Assembly: GCF_036226765.1 (NCBI RefSeq)
Contig: NZ_CP109017.1
Location: forward strand, 1,240,001-1,304,000
DNA from: Streptomyces sp. NBC_00670
GTDB lineage: Bacteria > Actinomycetota > Actinomycetes > Streptomycetales > Streptomycetaceae
Direction: 5' to 3'
DNA length: 64,000 nt
Below, one piece after another: positions 1 through 8,091 of this stretch (the first letter of the stretch is position 1; each line of letters begins with the position of its first letter). Position numbers and translations under genes: made by a program. A model generated the notes under the pieces. It saw only the letters and a list, made by a program, of their open reading frames with translations, searched no databases and was not told the DNA's origin.

Positions 1-1052
1 AGTCCCGCGCCCGGATCGAACAGGTGCTCCAGGCCAAGGCCGGCCGGGGCCGCGAGTACCACTTCACGTGGGACGAGGAGGGCAACGAGCTGACGCTCTC
101 CGTCCTCGCCCCGCTCCCCACCGACATCGCCGCCCAGCGCTTCGTGACCGCGCCGGGCGAACTCGTGCTCGGCTTCACCGACCCCACCGGCGTCCAGCGC
201 ACCGTCCCCCTCGACTACGGCGAGGAGCAGCGCGACGAACCCCCCGTGGTGTGGCGCACCGGCCCGCGCTCCACCGAGCCGCATCTGCTGGCCGTCGGCG
301 AGCCGGGCAGCGGCACGACGACCCTGCTGCGCTCGCTGGCCCTCCAGGCGCTCCAGCACGGCGACGTGCTGATCGTCGAGGGCGGCGGCACCGGCGAGTA
401 CGCGTGTCTGACCGGGCGCGACGGCGTCCTCGCGGTCGAGTGCGCGCTCGCGGGCGCGGTGGCGAGTCTGCAGTGGGCGACGCACGAGACGGAGCGGCGG
501 CTGATCGCCGCGAACCGGGCCCGGCAGGCCGGGCAGCCGGCCCCGGACGACGTCCGGCGGCCGCTGTGGATCCTGCTCGACCGGCCGGCCGCCCTCGGCC
601 ATCTGGCCGCGGCCGGCGGGCACGAGGACCCGCTGGCGCTGCTCCAGGTGCCGCTGCGGCACGGCCGCGCGGCGAACGTGACCGTGGTGGTGGCCGAGCA
701 TGTCGACGGCCTCGACGCGCTCCCGGACGCGGTACGGCAGCACACCCGCGCGCGCGTGGTGCTCGGCCCGGCCGCCGCGGACCTGCTCACGGCGGTGCTG
801 GGGGCGCCGCCGCACACGACCCCTACCAAGGACGTCCCGCCGGGGCGGGGGTACGCGCGGCTCGGCTCCGGACCGGTCCACCGGCTCCAGGTGCCGGCCA
901 CGCCGGACCCGTACGACGACGCCACCGGCGAGCGGCAGCGCGAGGCGGTGCTGGCCCTGCTGCCGGAGCGCACGGCACCGGCGGACGCGGGGCCGTTCAC
1001 CAAGGACGCGGGGCCCTTGAACACAACGGAGCCGGTGGCCGCGGAGGGGTGA
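1..1052 (+). CDS. FtsK-like P-loop protein, C-terminal part (5' end outside window)
   Basis: The reading frame is open from base 3 to a TGA at 1050-1052, so the gene starts upstream of the window. About 349 codons are visible. The protein resembles the ATPase region of FtsK/SpoIIIE-type proteins: a Walker A-like GEPGSGTTTLL near codon 100 and a Walker B-like WILLDR near codon 190. The lysine usual in GxxGxGK(S/T) is replaced by Thr (GSGTTT), so ATP binding may be altered or lost. No membrane segment is visible in this part. It converges on the MocR gene. Family assignment is moderate; the cellular role is unknown. Confidence 0.75.
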   Translation, partial: SRARIEQVLQAKAGRGREYHFTWDEEGNELTLSVLAPLPTDIAAQRFVTAPGELVLGFTDPTGVQRTVPLDYGEEQRDEPPVVWRTGPRSTEPHLLAVGEPGSGTTTLLRSLALQALQHGDVLIVEGGGTGEYACLTGRDGVLAVECALAGAVASLQWATHETERRLIAANRARQAGQPAPDDVRRPLWILLDRPAALGHLAAAGGHEDPLALLQVPLRHGRAANVTVVVAEHVDGLDALPDAVRQHTRARVVLGPAAADLLTAVLGAPPHTTPTKDVPPGRGYARLGSGPVHRLQVPATPDPYDDATGERQREAVLALLPERTAPADAGPFTKDAGPLNTTEPVAAEG

Positions 1053-1104
1053 ACGCCCCCCAGCGGTCCTCATGCCACCAACGTCCCCGGCGACCCGGCG
1101 TTCC

Positions 1105-2604
1105 TCACGCCACGAACGTCCGCGGCGGCTCCGTCGTCCCCGGTGCCCCCGTGCGCACCATGTCCGCCGCCGCGGCCAGTCGCGTCGCCGCCTCGTTGGC
1201 CACCGCGCCGCCCACCGTGAACGGCAGCCGGACATAGCCCTCGAAGGCGCCGTCCACCCCGAACCGGGGCCCCGAGGGGACGCGGACGCCCGCCCGCTCC
1301 CCCGCCTCGGCCAGCCGCGAGCCGGACAGCCCGCCGGTGCGGACCCACAGGGTGAGGCCGCCGTGCGGCACCGCGAACTCCCAGTCGGGCAGCTCCCGGC
1401 GCACCGCCTCGACCAGGGCGTCCCGGTTCTCCCGGGCCTGGCCGCGGCGCAGCGCGATGGCCTCCTCCCAGCCGCCGGTGCTGAGCAGCCAGTTGACGGC
1501 CAGCTGTTCGAGGACGGGGGTGCCCAGATCGGCGTAGGCGCGGGCCGCGACCAGGCTGCGGATGACGTCCGGCGCGGCCCGTACCCAGCCGATGCGCATA
1601 CCGGCCCAGAACGCCTTGCTGGCGGAGCCGACCGTGATGACGGTCGATCCGGCGGGGTCGAAGGCGCACACCGGGCGCGGCAGCTCGGTGTCCTCGTCCA
1701 GGCGCAGCTCGCTCATCGTCTCGTCGACGACGACTACGGTGCCGGCCGAGCGCGCCAGCTCCACCAGGCGGCGCCGCTGATCCTCGTCGGCCAGCGCGCC
1801 GGTGGGGTTGTGGAAGTCGGCGACCACGTAGGCGAGGCGCGGCGCCGCCTCGCGCAGCACCTGCCGCCAGCGCTCCAGGTCCCAGCCGACCAGCCCCTCG
1901 GCCATCGCGACGGGAACCAGTCGCGCGCCCGCCTCGCGCATGAGCTGCAGGATGTTGGCGTAGGACGGCGACTCCACCGCGATCCGTTCGCCGCGCCCGG
2001 CGAAGAGGTGGCAGATGGCGTCGATCGCGCCCATCGCGCCGGTGGTCACCATGATCTGCTCGGGCATGGTCGGGATGCCGCGCGCGGTGTAGCGCTCGGC
2101 GAGCATGGCACGCAGCGCGGGCAGCCCCGCCGGGTAGTCGCCGTGCGTGTGGGCGTACGGCGGCAACTCCCCCAGGGCGCCCTGGACGGCGCGGGTGAGC
2201 CAGGGCTCGGGGGCGGGCAGGGCGGCGGTACCGAGGTCGATCAGCGAGCCGAGCGCCTCGGGGGGCAGCGGTTCCAGGCCGCGCGCGGGCAGGGGGTTCC
2301 CGGCGGGTACGGCGGTCCAGCTGCCCGCTCCCCTGCGGGACTCCAGGAACCCCTCGCCGCGCAGTGCCTCGTAGGCGGCGGCGACCGTGGTACGGCTGAC
2401 GGAGAGGGCGAGCGCCAGTTCGCGCTCGGCGGGCAGCCGGGCGGCGACCGGGACCCGGCCCTCCAGGACGAGCAGCCGGATGCCGTCGGCCAGGGCGCGG
2501 TAGGCGGGCGGGCGGCGGGTGCCGGGGCCGGCGGGGCGGTCCTGCTGGGAGCCGAGCAGCCGGGCGAGCTGTGCCGCCCCGACCGCGGAGGTCCACTTCA
2601 CCAT
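1105..2604 (-). CDS. MocR-family (YczR-like) PLP-dependent transcriptional regulator
   Basis: A 499-aa fusion typical of the MocR subfamily of GntR regulators. Residues 35-100 form a winged-helix DNA-binding domain (LPAERELALALSVSRTTV), and residues 120-499 form a fold-type I aminotransferase-like effector domain. The PLP Schiff-base lysine is K330 in GSASKAFW, and NPTGA and DET motifs are present. The gene is divergent from a YczE-type membrane protein gene. MocR-yczE pairs are a known arrangement (YczR class), so it probably controls its neighbour. The start is ATG 2604, with a purine-rich AGGAAGG about 13 nt upstream. The ligand is unknown. Confidence 0.9.
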   Translation of the reverse strand: MVKWTSAVGAAQLARLLGSQQDRPAGPGTRRPPAYRALADGIRLLVLEGRVPVAARLPAERELALALSVSRTTVAAAYEALRGEGFLESRRGAGSWTAVPAGNPLPARGLEPLPPEALGSLIDLGTAALPAPEPWLTRAVQGALGELPPYAHTHGDYPAGLPALRAMLAERYTARGIPTMPEQIMVTTGAMGAIDAICHLFAGRGERIAVESPSYANILQLMREAGARLVPVAMAEGLVGWDLERWRQVLREAAPRLAYVVADFHNPTGALADEDQRRRLVELARSAGTVVVVDETMSELRLDEDTELPRPVCAFDPAGSTVITVGSASKAFWAGMRIGWVRAAPDVIRSLVAARAYADLGTPVLEQLAVNWLLSTGGWEEAIALRRGQARENRDALVEAVRRELPDWEFAVPHGGLTLWVRTGGLSGSRLAEAGERAGVRVPSGPRFGVDGAFEGYVRLPFTVGGAVANEAATRLAAAADMVRTGAPGTTEPPRTFVA

Positions 2605-2610
2605 GACGAT

Positions 2611-2685
2611 CGGTCCACCTTCCTGGAATTGGCCCTGGATGGTTCAATTCCCCGAGCCACAGAGTGGCATGCGCCGGTCCACTCC
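2611..2685. promoter_or_regulatory. Candidate YczR operator in the mocR/yczE divergent region
   Basis: The 99-bp divergent intergenic region holds a perfect inverted repeat ggaattg (2625-2631) / caattcc (2645-2651), with centres 20 bp apart. A related direct-repeat-like element is tggaattgg (2624-2632) and tggatggtt (2636-2644). A second cggtccac lies at 2675-2682, matching cggtccac at 2611-2618. MocR dimers usually bind two half sites spaced by about two helical turns, which fits. It is an inference that this region is the operator. Confidence 0.4.
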
Positions 2686-2703
2686 AACCACTCGGGGGCT
2701 CCC

Positions 2704-3420
2704 TTGCCGACCACGCCGTCCGTCCCTCCCTCCGGTCCCGCTCCCTCCGGTCCCGCCCCCTCCGCGCCGCCGGAGCGCCGACGCCTGGTGCGGCGGCTGT
2801 CCCAGCTCTACGTCGGCCTGGCGCTGTACGGCGTGAGCTCCGCGCTGCTGGTGGCGGCGGGCCTGGGTCTCGAACCGTGGGGCGTGCTGCACCAGGGGCT
2901 GGCCGAACGCACCGGGTTCACCATCGGCGAGGTGACGATCGCCGTGGGCGCCGTGGTGCTGCTGCTGTGGATCCCGCTGCGGCAGCGTCCGGGACTCGGC
3001 ACCGTCTCGAACGTCTTCGCGATCGGCCTGGCCATGGACGGCACGCTCGCCGTACTGCCCACGGTGCACGCCCTGTGGCTGCGGATCGCGCTGATGGCCG
3101 GGGGCGTGGTCCTCAACGGACTGGCCACCGGCCTGTACATCGCCGCCCGGTTCGGCCCGGGCCCGCGCGACGGGCTGATGACGGGGCTGCACACGCGCAC
3201 GGGCCGGTCGATCCGGCTGCTGCGGACCTGCATCGAGGTCGCGGTCGTGGTGACCGGCTTCGTCCTGGGCGGCACGGTCGGCGTGGGCACCGTGCTGTAC
3301 GCGCTGTCCATCGGCCCGCTCGCACAGCTGTTCCTGCGGGTGTGCGCCGTCCCGTCGACGCCCTCGGGCAGCCCCGTGGTTGCCGGGTCGAAACCGGGGC
3401 GGGCCATACTGCGGCGGTGA
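2704..3420 (+). CDS. yczE: YczE-family integral membrane protein
   Basis: About 238 aa. After a Pro/Ser/Ala-rich N-terminal stretch of about 35 residues come five or so hydrophobic segments (for example ALYGVSSALLVAAGLGL, VTIAVGAVVLLLWI and IEVAVVVTGFVLGG) and the motif GPGPRDGLMTGL. This is the pattern of the YczE/YyaS/YitT-like membrane family, whose function is unsettled. The only in-frame start 5' of the hydrophobic part with a plausible Shine-Dalgarno (ggggg at 2694-2698) is TTG 2704; GTG 2788 is an alternative. The gene overlaps the next one by 4 nt (GTGA), suggesting translational coupling. It is likely controlled by the divergent MocR regulator. Confidence 0.75.
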   Translation: MPTTPSVPPSGPAPSGPAPSAPPERRRLVRRLSQLYVGLALYGVSSALLVAAGLGLEPWGVLHQGLAERTGFTIGEVTIAVGAVVLLLWIPLRQRPGLGTVSNVFAIGLAMDGTLAVLPTVHALWLRIALMAGGVVLNGLATGLYIAARFGPGPRDGLMTGLHTRTGRSIRLLRTCIEVAVVVTGFVLGGTVGVGTVLYALSIGPLAQLFLRVCAVPSTPSGSPVVAGSKPGRAILRR

Positions 3421-4184
3421 CCACCGCGATACGCCACCCCTACCTCGACCACCGCGGCCCGCTCGCCTTCGCCCACCGGGGCGGGGCGGCCGACGGCCTG
3501 GAGAACACCGCCGTCCAGTTCCGGCGGGCGGTGGCTGCCGGATACCGCTATCTGGAGACGGACGTCCACGTCACGGCCGACGGCAGGCTCGTGGCGTTCC
3601 ACGACGCGACCCTGGACCGGCTCACGGACGGCACGGGCCGGATCGCCGACCTCCCGTGGTCCGACGTGCGCCACGCGCGCGTGGCGGGCGGCGAGCCCGT
3701 ACCCCTGTTCGAGGACCTGCTGACGGAGTTCCCCGAGGTCCGCTGGAACGTCGACTGCAAGGCGGAGTCCGCCCTGTTCCCGCTGCTCGGCCTCATCGGG
3801 CGGACCGGCGCCTGGGACCGGATGTGCGTCGGCTCGTTCTCGGAGGCACGGGTGGCCAGGGCCCAGCGGCTGGCCGGACCCCGGCTGGCGACCTCGTACG
3901 GCACCCGGGGCGTGCTCGGTCTGCGGCTGCGCTCCTGGGGGCTGCCCGCGGCGGTGCGCGGCTCGGCGGTCGCGGCCCAGGTGCCCGAGCGGCAGTCGGG
4001 GGTGCCCGTGGTGGACGCCCGCTTCGTACGGACCGCGCACGCGCTGGGGCTGCAGGTGCACGTGTGGACGGTGAACGAGGCGGACCGCATGCACCGGCTC
4101 CTGGACCTCGGGGTGGATGGCATCATGACCGATCACATCGACACGCTGCGCACGGTCCTGGAGGAACGGGGCACCTGGGTCTGA
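3417..4184 (+). CDS. Glycerophosphodiester phosphodiesterase (GDPD)
   Basis: A 255-aa cytosolic GDPD-family enzyme, with no signal peptide. It hydrolyses glycerophosphodiesters to glycerol 3-phosphate and an alcohol. Conserved motifs are the N-terminal AHRGG...LEN, YLETDVHVTADG and VAFHDATLDRLTDGTG, and the C-terminal VHVWTVNEADRMHRLLDLGVDGIMTD. These supply the catalytic His pair and the Glu/Asp metal ligands of the family. The start is GTG 3417, overlapping the yczE stop by 4 nt. The pairing of a membrane protein with GDPD suggests co-expression, but a functional link is inference. Confidence 0.9.
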   Translation: MTTAIRHPYLDHRGPLAFAHRGGAADGLENTAVQFRRAVAAGYRYLETDVHVTADGRLVAFHDATLDRLTDGTGRIADLPWSDVRHARVAGGEPVPLFEDLLTEFPEVRWNVDCKAESALFPLLGLIGRTGAWDRMCVGSFSEARVARAQRLAGPRLATSYGTRGVLGLRLRSWGLPAAVRGSAVAAQVPERQSGVPVVDARFVRTAHALGLQVHVWTVNEADRMHRLLDLGVDGIMTDHIDTLRTVLEERGTWV

Positions 4185-4267
4185 GGCCCGGCGCGGCGGC
4201 GGACAGCAGACGTTCACGGGGGCCGTCCGGCGCCCCGGGGAACGCGCACGGGGAAGCGAGGGCACGG

Positions 4268-5617
4268 GTGGACATCGGCACCGTGCGCGTGGCGGCGGCC
4301 GGCCCGGCCGCCGGGCGGCGCCGCGAGCAGCGCGGCTGGTACTTCTACGACTGGGCGTGCTCGGTCTACTCGACGAGCGTGCTGACCGTCTTCATCGGCC
4401 CCTACCTGACGTCGGTCGCCAAGTCGGCGGCGGACTCCGACGGCTATGTGCACCCCCTCGGCATCCCGGTGCGCGCCGGCTCCTACTTCCCCTACTGCGT
4501 CTCCCTGTCGGTGGTCATCGCCATCGTGGTGATGCCGCTGGCGGGCGCGCGGGCGGACCGTTCCGGGCGCAAGAAGCCGCTGCTGGCGCTCGCCGCCTAC
4601 ACGGGGGCGACGGCGACGACGGGCATGTTCTTCCTGGGCGGTGACCGCTATCTGCTGGGCGGGGCGCTGCTGGTCGTCGCCAACGCCTCGATCGCGGTCT
4701 CGATGGTGCTCTACAACGCCTTCCTGCCGCAGATCGCGGGGCCCGAGGAGCGCGACCGGGTCTCCTCGCGCGGCTGGGCCTTCGGATACGCGGCCGGTGC
4801 CCTGGTGCTGATCGTCAACCTGGTGCTGTTCACCGGGCACGACTCCTTCGGCCTGAGCGAGTCGGCGGCGGTCCGTGTCTGTCTGGCCTCGGCCGGTCTG
4901 TGGTGGGGCGCGTTCACCCTCGTCCCGCTGCGGCGGCTGCGCGACCGGCCCGCCGCGGCCCCGGTGGCGGCGGCGCCGCACGGCTGGCGGCAGCTGGCGG
5001 CGACGCTGCGGGACATGCGGGGCAAGCCGCTCACGCTCGCCTTCCTGCTGGCGTACCTCATCTACAACGACGGCATCCAGACCGTCATCTCCCAGGCCTC
5101 GGTGTACGGCTCCGAGGAGCTGGGCCTGGGGCAGTCCACCCTCATCGGGGCGGTGCTGCTCGTGCAGGTGCTGGCGGTGGGCGGCGCGCTGGGGATGGGC
5201 CGGCTGGCACGGGCCTACGGGGCCAAGCGGACGATCCTGGGCTCGCTGGTGGCGTGGACGCTCACCCTGGGCGCGGGGTACTTCCTGCCCGCCGGGGCGC
5301 CGGTGTGGTTCTTCGTCCTGGCGGCCGGGATCGGGCTGGTGCTCGGCGGCAGCCAGGCACTGTCCCGGTCGCTGTTCTCGCATCTGGTGCCGCCCGGCAA
5401 GGAGGCCGAGTACTTCTCGGCGTACGAGATGAGCGACCGCGGCATGAGCTGGCTGGGACCGCTGCTGTTCGGCCTCACCTACCAGCTCACGGGCAGCTAT
5501 CGCGACGCGATCATTTCGCTGGTGGTCTTCTTCGTCGCCGGTTTCGCCCTGCTTGCCCGGGTTCCGGTGCGGCGGGCGGTGCGGGACGCGGGCAACCCGG
5601 TTCCCGACCGGATTTAG
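4268..5617 (+). CDS. MFS transporter, Atg22 / vacuole-effluxer-like
   Basis: A 449-aa polytopic membrane protein with about twelve hydrophobic segments. It has the YFYDWACSVYSTSVLTVFIGPYL opening and GxRADRSGRKKPLL loop characteristic of the bacterial Atg22-like MFS subfamily. The late EAEYFSAYEMSDRGMSWLGP motif is also typical. The likely substrates are amino acids or peptides by analogy with yeast Atg22, but this is not established for bacteria. The start is GTG 4268, preceded by gaagcgaggg. It is separated by 83 bp from the GDPD gene and lies on the same strand. Confidence 0.85.
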   Translation: MDIGTVRVAAAGPAAGRRREQRGWYFYDWACSVYSTSVLTVFIGPYLTSVAKSAADSDGYVHPLGIPVRAGSYFPYCVSLSVVIAIVVMPLAGARADRSGRKKPLLALAAYTGATATTGMFFLGGDRYLLGGALLVVANASIAVSMVLYNAFLPQIAGPEERDRVSSRGWAFGYAAGALVLIVNLVLFTGHDSFGLSESAAVRVCLASAGLWWGAFTLVPLRRLRDRPAAAPVAAAPHGWRQLAATLRDMRGKPLTLAFLLAYLIYNDGIQTVISQASVYGSEELGLGQSTLIGAVLLVQVLAVGGALGMGRLARAYGAKRTILGSLVAWTLTLGAGYFLPAGAPVWFFVLAAGIGLVLGGSQALSRSLFSHLVPPGKEAEYFSAYEMSDRGMSWLGPLLFGLTYQLTGSYRDAIISLVVFFVAGFALLARVPVRRAVRDAGNPVPDRI

Positions 5618-5703
5618 CACTCCGGACCAAAGGGCGGTAGTGTACGCGTTTGGCCTGCCAGGCGTACCGTTACTGCGCGTCAGAGAAGACGCGACGCTGG
5701 GTG

Positions 5704-5721
5704 ACATCTGCTAGCAGATGT
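5704..5721. promoter_or_regulatory. 18-bp perfect palindrome upstream of rbpA
   Basis: The sequence acatctgct/agcagatgt is a perfect 9+9 palindrome without a spacer. It lies about 105 bp upstream of the sigma-R-like promoter of rbpA and 87 bp after the MFS stop. It is flanked by a gtgac direct repeat (5701-5705 and 5720-5724). Such a compact palindrome looks like a dimeric repressor or activator site. No regulator can be named from sequence. Confidence 0.4.
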
Positions 5722-5808
5722 GACAAACCGGGCGCCGTTGGGTACTGCATGGGGAGACAAGGCTGCGGCTACGACGGCGACGCATGACCCGAAACGGGAC
5801 ACGGGACG

Positions 5809-5834
5809 GGAATCTTTACCGCCGACCGGACGTT
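5809..5834 (+). promoter_or_regulatory. Sigma-R-type promoter of rbpA (GGAAT-N18-GTT)
   Basis: The -35 element GGGAAT (5808-5813) and -10 GTT (5832-5834) are separated by exactly 18 nt, the consensus for the thiol-stress sigma factor SigR of Streptomyces. rbpA of S. coelicolor is a published SigR target, so the match and the gene agree. Transcription would start around 5841, giving a leader of roughly 55 nt. Confidence 0.8.
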
Positions 5835-5895
5835 GACCGGATGACGACGACAGCGACACCTGTCCTGTGGGCGACAAGCCCGGGAGGCACGATTC

Positions 5896-6270
5896 ATGAG
5901 TGAGCGAGCTCTTCGCGGCACGCGCCTCGTGGTGACCAGCTACGAGACGGACCGCGGCATCGACCTGGCCCCGCGCCAGGCCGTGGAGTACGCATGCGAG
6001 AAGGGGCATCGTTTCGAGATGCCCTTCTCGGTCGAGGCGGAGATCCCGCCGGAGTGGGAGTGCAAGGTCTGCGGGGCCCAGGCACTCCTGGTGGACGGCG
6101 ACGGTCCTGAGGAGAAGAAGGCCAAGCCCGCCCGTACGCACTGGGACATGCTGATGGAACGGCGCACCCGCGAGGAGCTCGAAGAGGTCCTCGAGGAGCG
6201 GCTGGCCGTCCTGCGCTCCGGTGCGATGAACATCGCGGTACACCCCCGCGACAGCCGCAAGTCCGCGTGA
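5896..6270 (+). CDS. rbpA: RNA polymerase-binding protein RbpA
   Basis: A 124-aa protein that binds RNA polymerase and group 1 / some group 2 sigma factors, stabilises the open complex, and gives basal rifampicin tolerance in Streptomyces. The zinc-binding residues of the central barrel are present at C34, H38, C56 and C59. The C-terminal sigma-interaction part THWDMLMERRTREELEEVLEERL is conserved. The start ATG 5896 has a clear GGGAGG 8 nt upstream. It is expressed from the sigma-R-like promoter and ends in a strong intrinsic terminator. The assignment is very secure. Confidence 0.97.
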   Translation: MSERALRGTRLVVTSYETDRGIDLAPRQAVEYACEKGHRFEMPFSVEAEIPPEWECKVCGAQALLVDGDGPEEKKAKPARTHWDMLMERRTREELEEVLEERLAVLRSGAMNIAVHPRDSRKSA

Positions 6271-6313
6271 TCCCTCCGGGGGTTGGGCGGTAGTACAGCG
6301 GACGTCGCGCGAG

Positions 6314-6354
6314 AGCGAGGGCGCCGTACGTTTTCGACGTACGGCGCCCTCGCT
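6314..6354 (+). terminator. Intrinsic terminator of rbpA
   Basis: A perfect 18-bp stem (6314-6331 with 6337-6354) closes a 5-nt tttcg loop and is followed by a short T run (6354-6357). It starts 44 nt after the rbpA stop. It lies between convergent rbpA and fxsA and may serve both. Confidence 0.9.
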
Positions 6355-6415
6355 TTTGCGCATCCGCCGCGCTGGTGCGACCGGGTCGGCGACTGCGGGG
6401 GCGTCGTGGCCGGTC

Positions 6416-6553
6416 GCGCAGTTCCCCGCGCCCTTAAGAGCCAGGGGGTGCCCCCTGCTTTTAAGGGGCGCGGGGAACTGCGCAATCTTTTCGGGGGTCC
6501 GGGGGCGGAGCCCCCCGGGGACGGGAAGGGTAGGGGCGGCGGGGGCGAGGAAA
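6416..6553. repeat. Modular dispersed repeat, copy 1
   Basis: Module A (ggggcgcggggaactgcgc) occurs here as an inverted pair (6416-6437 and 6461-6483) forming a 22-bp stem with one bulge. A nested caggggg/ccccctg hairpin lies inside it. Module B (ggggcggagcccc-like, 6501-6516) and module D (gacgggaagggtaggggc onward, 6520-6553) follow. It ends 4 bp short of the fxsA stop codon. The same modules recur near 27.5, 39.2 and 41.3 kb. It may act as a transcription end or be an inert repeat. Confidence 0.75.
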
Positions 6554-6557
6554 CTCG

Positions 6558-7121
6558 TCAGCCGGTCAACGGCGGGCGGTCGTCGCCCGCGTCGTAGGGT
6601 CCCCCGGGCCGGTCGTCCCGGATGACCTCGCCCTGGACCACCTTGCCGTCGGCCCCCCGCATCCGCGCCTGCGCGAACGCGTCACCGAGCGGCCCGGGCA
6701 CCGACGCCCGCAGCTTGCGGTCGATCGTGCGCTCCGTATACGCACTCACCGCCTTCTGCACCGGCGGCACGAGCAGCAGCAACCCCACCACGTCGGACAC
6801 CAGCCCCGGCAGCATGAGCAGCAACCCGCCCAGCATCGTCAGCCCGTTCGCCCCACCGCTCTGCGGAGGCGTCCCCCGCTGGAGGGACTCACTGAGGTTC
6901 CTGAAGGCCCGGCGCCCGGCCCGTTTGACCACCGCCGCACCGCCCACGAACCCGGCGACCAGCAGCAGGAGGACCGCGAGCCCCCCGGCCGCGTCCGCGA
7001 CCAGCAGGAGCAGCCAGATCTCCAGCACCAGCCACGCGGCCACGCCGAGCGGCAGGAAGGTGCGCATGCGGGAGCGGCGGGGCCGGGCCGGGTACGTGGG
7101 ACTCGAAGCACCAGACGTCAT
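6558..7121 (-). CDS. fxsA: FxsA family membrane protein
   Basis: A 187-aa inner-membrane protein with N-terminal hydrophobic segments (LGVAAWLVLEIWLLLLVADAAGG and LAVLLLLVAGFVGGAAVV) and the family-typical GLTMLGGLLLMLPGLVSDVVGLLLLVPPV. The C-terminal tail is charged and cytoplasmic. FxsA is named for suppressing F-plasmid exclusion of phage T7 in E. coli; its normal function is unknown. The start may be ATG 7121 or the internal ATG at codon 18 (MRTFLPLG), since neither has a strong ribosome-binding site. It lies downstream of ppm1 on the same strand. Confidence 0.88.
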   Translation of the reverse strand: MTSGASSPTYPARPRRSRMRTFLPLGVAAWLVLEIWLLLLVADAAGGLAVLLLLVAGFVGGAAVVKRAGRRAFRNLSESLQRGTPPQSGGANGLTMLGGLLLMLPGLVSDVVGLLLLVPPVQKAVSAYTERTIDRKLRASVPGPLGDAFAQARMRGADGKVVQGEVIRDDRPGGPYDAGDDRPPLTG

Positions 7122-7168
7122 GGTTCCAGTGTGCCTGGGCCCTGCTCAGAACGGCGTAAGGGGAATGA

Positions 7169-7972
7169 TCAGCCGGACGACTTCGGCGCCGTACGCCCCG
7201 TCAGGCGCCCGACCCGCTCCCCCACGCCCCAGGAGGTGACCCGCCACAGGGCCTCGACCAGGATGTCGCGGCTCATCTTGGAGTCGCCGAGTTCACGCTC
7301 GACGAAGGTGATGGGCACCTCGACCACGTGGTAGCCGGCCTTGACCGCGCGGCGGGCGAGGTCGACCTGGAAGCAGTAGCCCTGGGAGGCCACCTCGTCG
7401 AGGCCGAGGCCCTCCAGGGTCTCGCGGCGGAACGCGCGGTAGCCGCCGGTGATGTCGCGCAGCGGCAGGTCGAGGGCGAGCCGGGAGTAGAGGCTGCCGC
7501 CGCGGGAGATGATCTCGCGCGAGCGGGGCCAGTTGACCACGCGGCCGCCGGGCACCCAGCGCGAGCCGAGCACCAGGTCGGCGTTCTTGAGCGCGGTGAG
7601 CAGCCGGGGCAGTTCCTCGGGCTGGTGCGAGCCGTCGGCGTCCATCTCGATCAGTACGCCGTAATCGTGCTCCATGCCCCAGCGGAAGCCCGCGAGGTAG
7701 GCGGCGCCGAGCCCCTCCTTGCCCTTGCGGTGCAGCACCTGGACGTGGTCGTCCTCGGCGGCCAGTTCGTCGGCCAGCTTGCCCGTGCCGTCGGGGCTGT
7801 TGTCGTCGGCCACGAGGACGTGCGCCTCGGGAACGGCCTCGCGCACCCGGCCGACGATGGTCCTGATGTTCTCCGCCTCGTTGTAGGTGGGGATGATCAC
7901 CAAGGCCGTGCCGAGCGGGCCGAACCGTCTTCCCTGGGCTCCCGCCTCGAGGGTCCCGTCGCCGTCGTTCAC
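7169..7972 (-). CDS. ppm1: Polyprenol monophosphomannose synthase (Ppm1 / Dpm1-like GT2)
   Basis: A 267-aa GT2-family glycosyltransferase transferring mannose from GDP-mannose to polyprenol phosphate. Motifs are VIIPTYNEAENI, DDNSPDGTG (nucleotide site), the DADGSHQP metal-binding DxD-like motif, and the TGGYRAFRRETL acceptor region. There are no trailing membrane domains, so it is the single-domain form. In S. coelicolor this enzyme supplies mannose for protein O-mannosylation and is needed for phage phiC31 adsorption. The start is GTG 7972, with AAGGGG 5 nt upstream; the frame is open further 5' without support. Confidence 0.93.
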   Translation of the reverse strand: MNDGDGTLEAGAQGRRFGPLGTALVIIPTYNEAENIRTIVGRVREAVPEAHVLVADDNSPDGTGKLADELAAEDDHVQVLHRKGKEGLGAAYLAGFRWGMEHDYGVLIEMDADGSHQPEELPRLLTALKNADLVLGSRWVPGGRVVNWPRSREIISRGGSLYSRLALDLPLRDITGGYRAFRRETLEGLGLDEVASQGYCFQVDLARRAVKAGYHVVEVPITFVERELGDSKMSRDILVEALWRVTSWGVGERVGRLTGRTAPKSSG

Positions 7973-8091
7973 TGCAGCCCCTTCATGTCCGTACGCAGGG
8001 CACCACCATAGTGGCCACTGCCTGGTAGGACGCGACAGCACGGGCCCACGGGGGTGTCGGCCGGACAGAAAGTGGGTAGGAGCGCGCGCCC

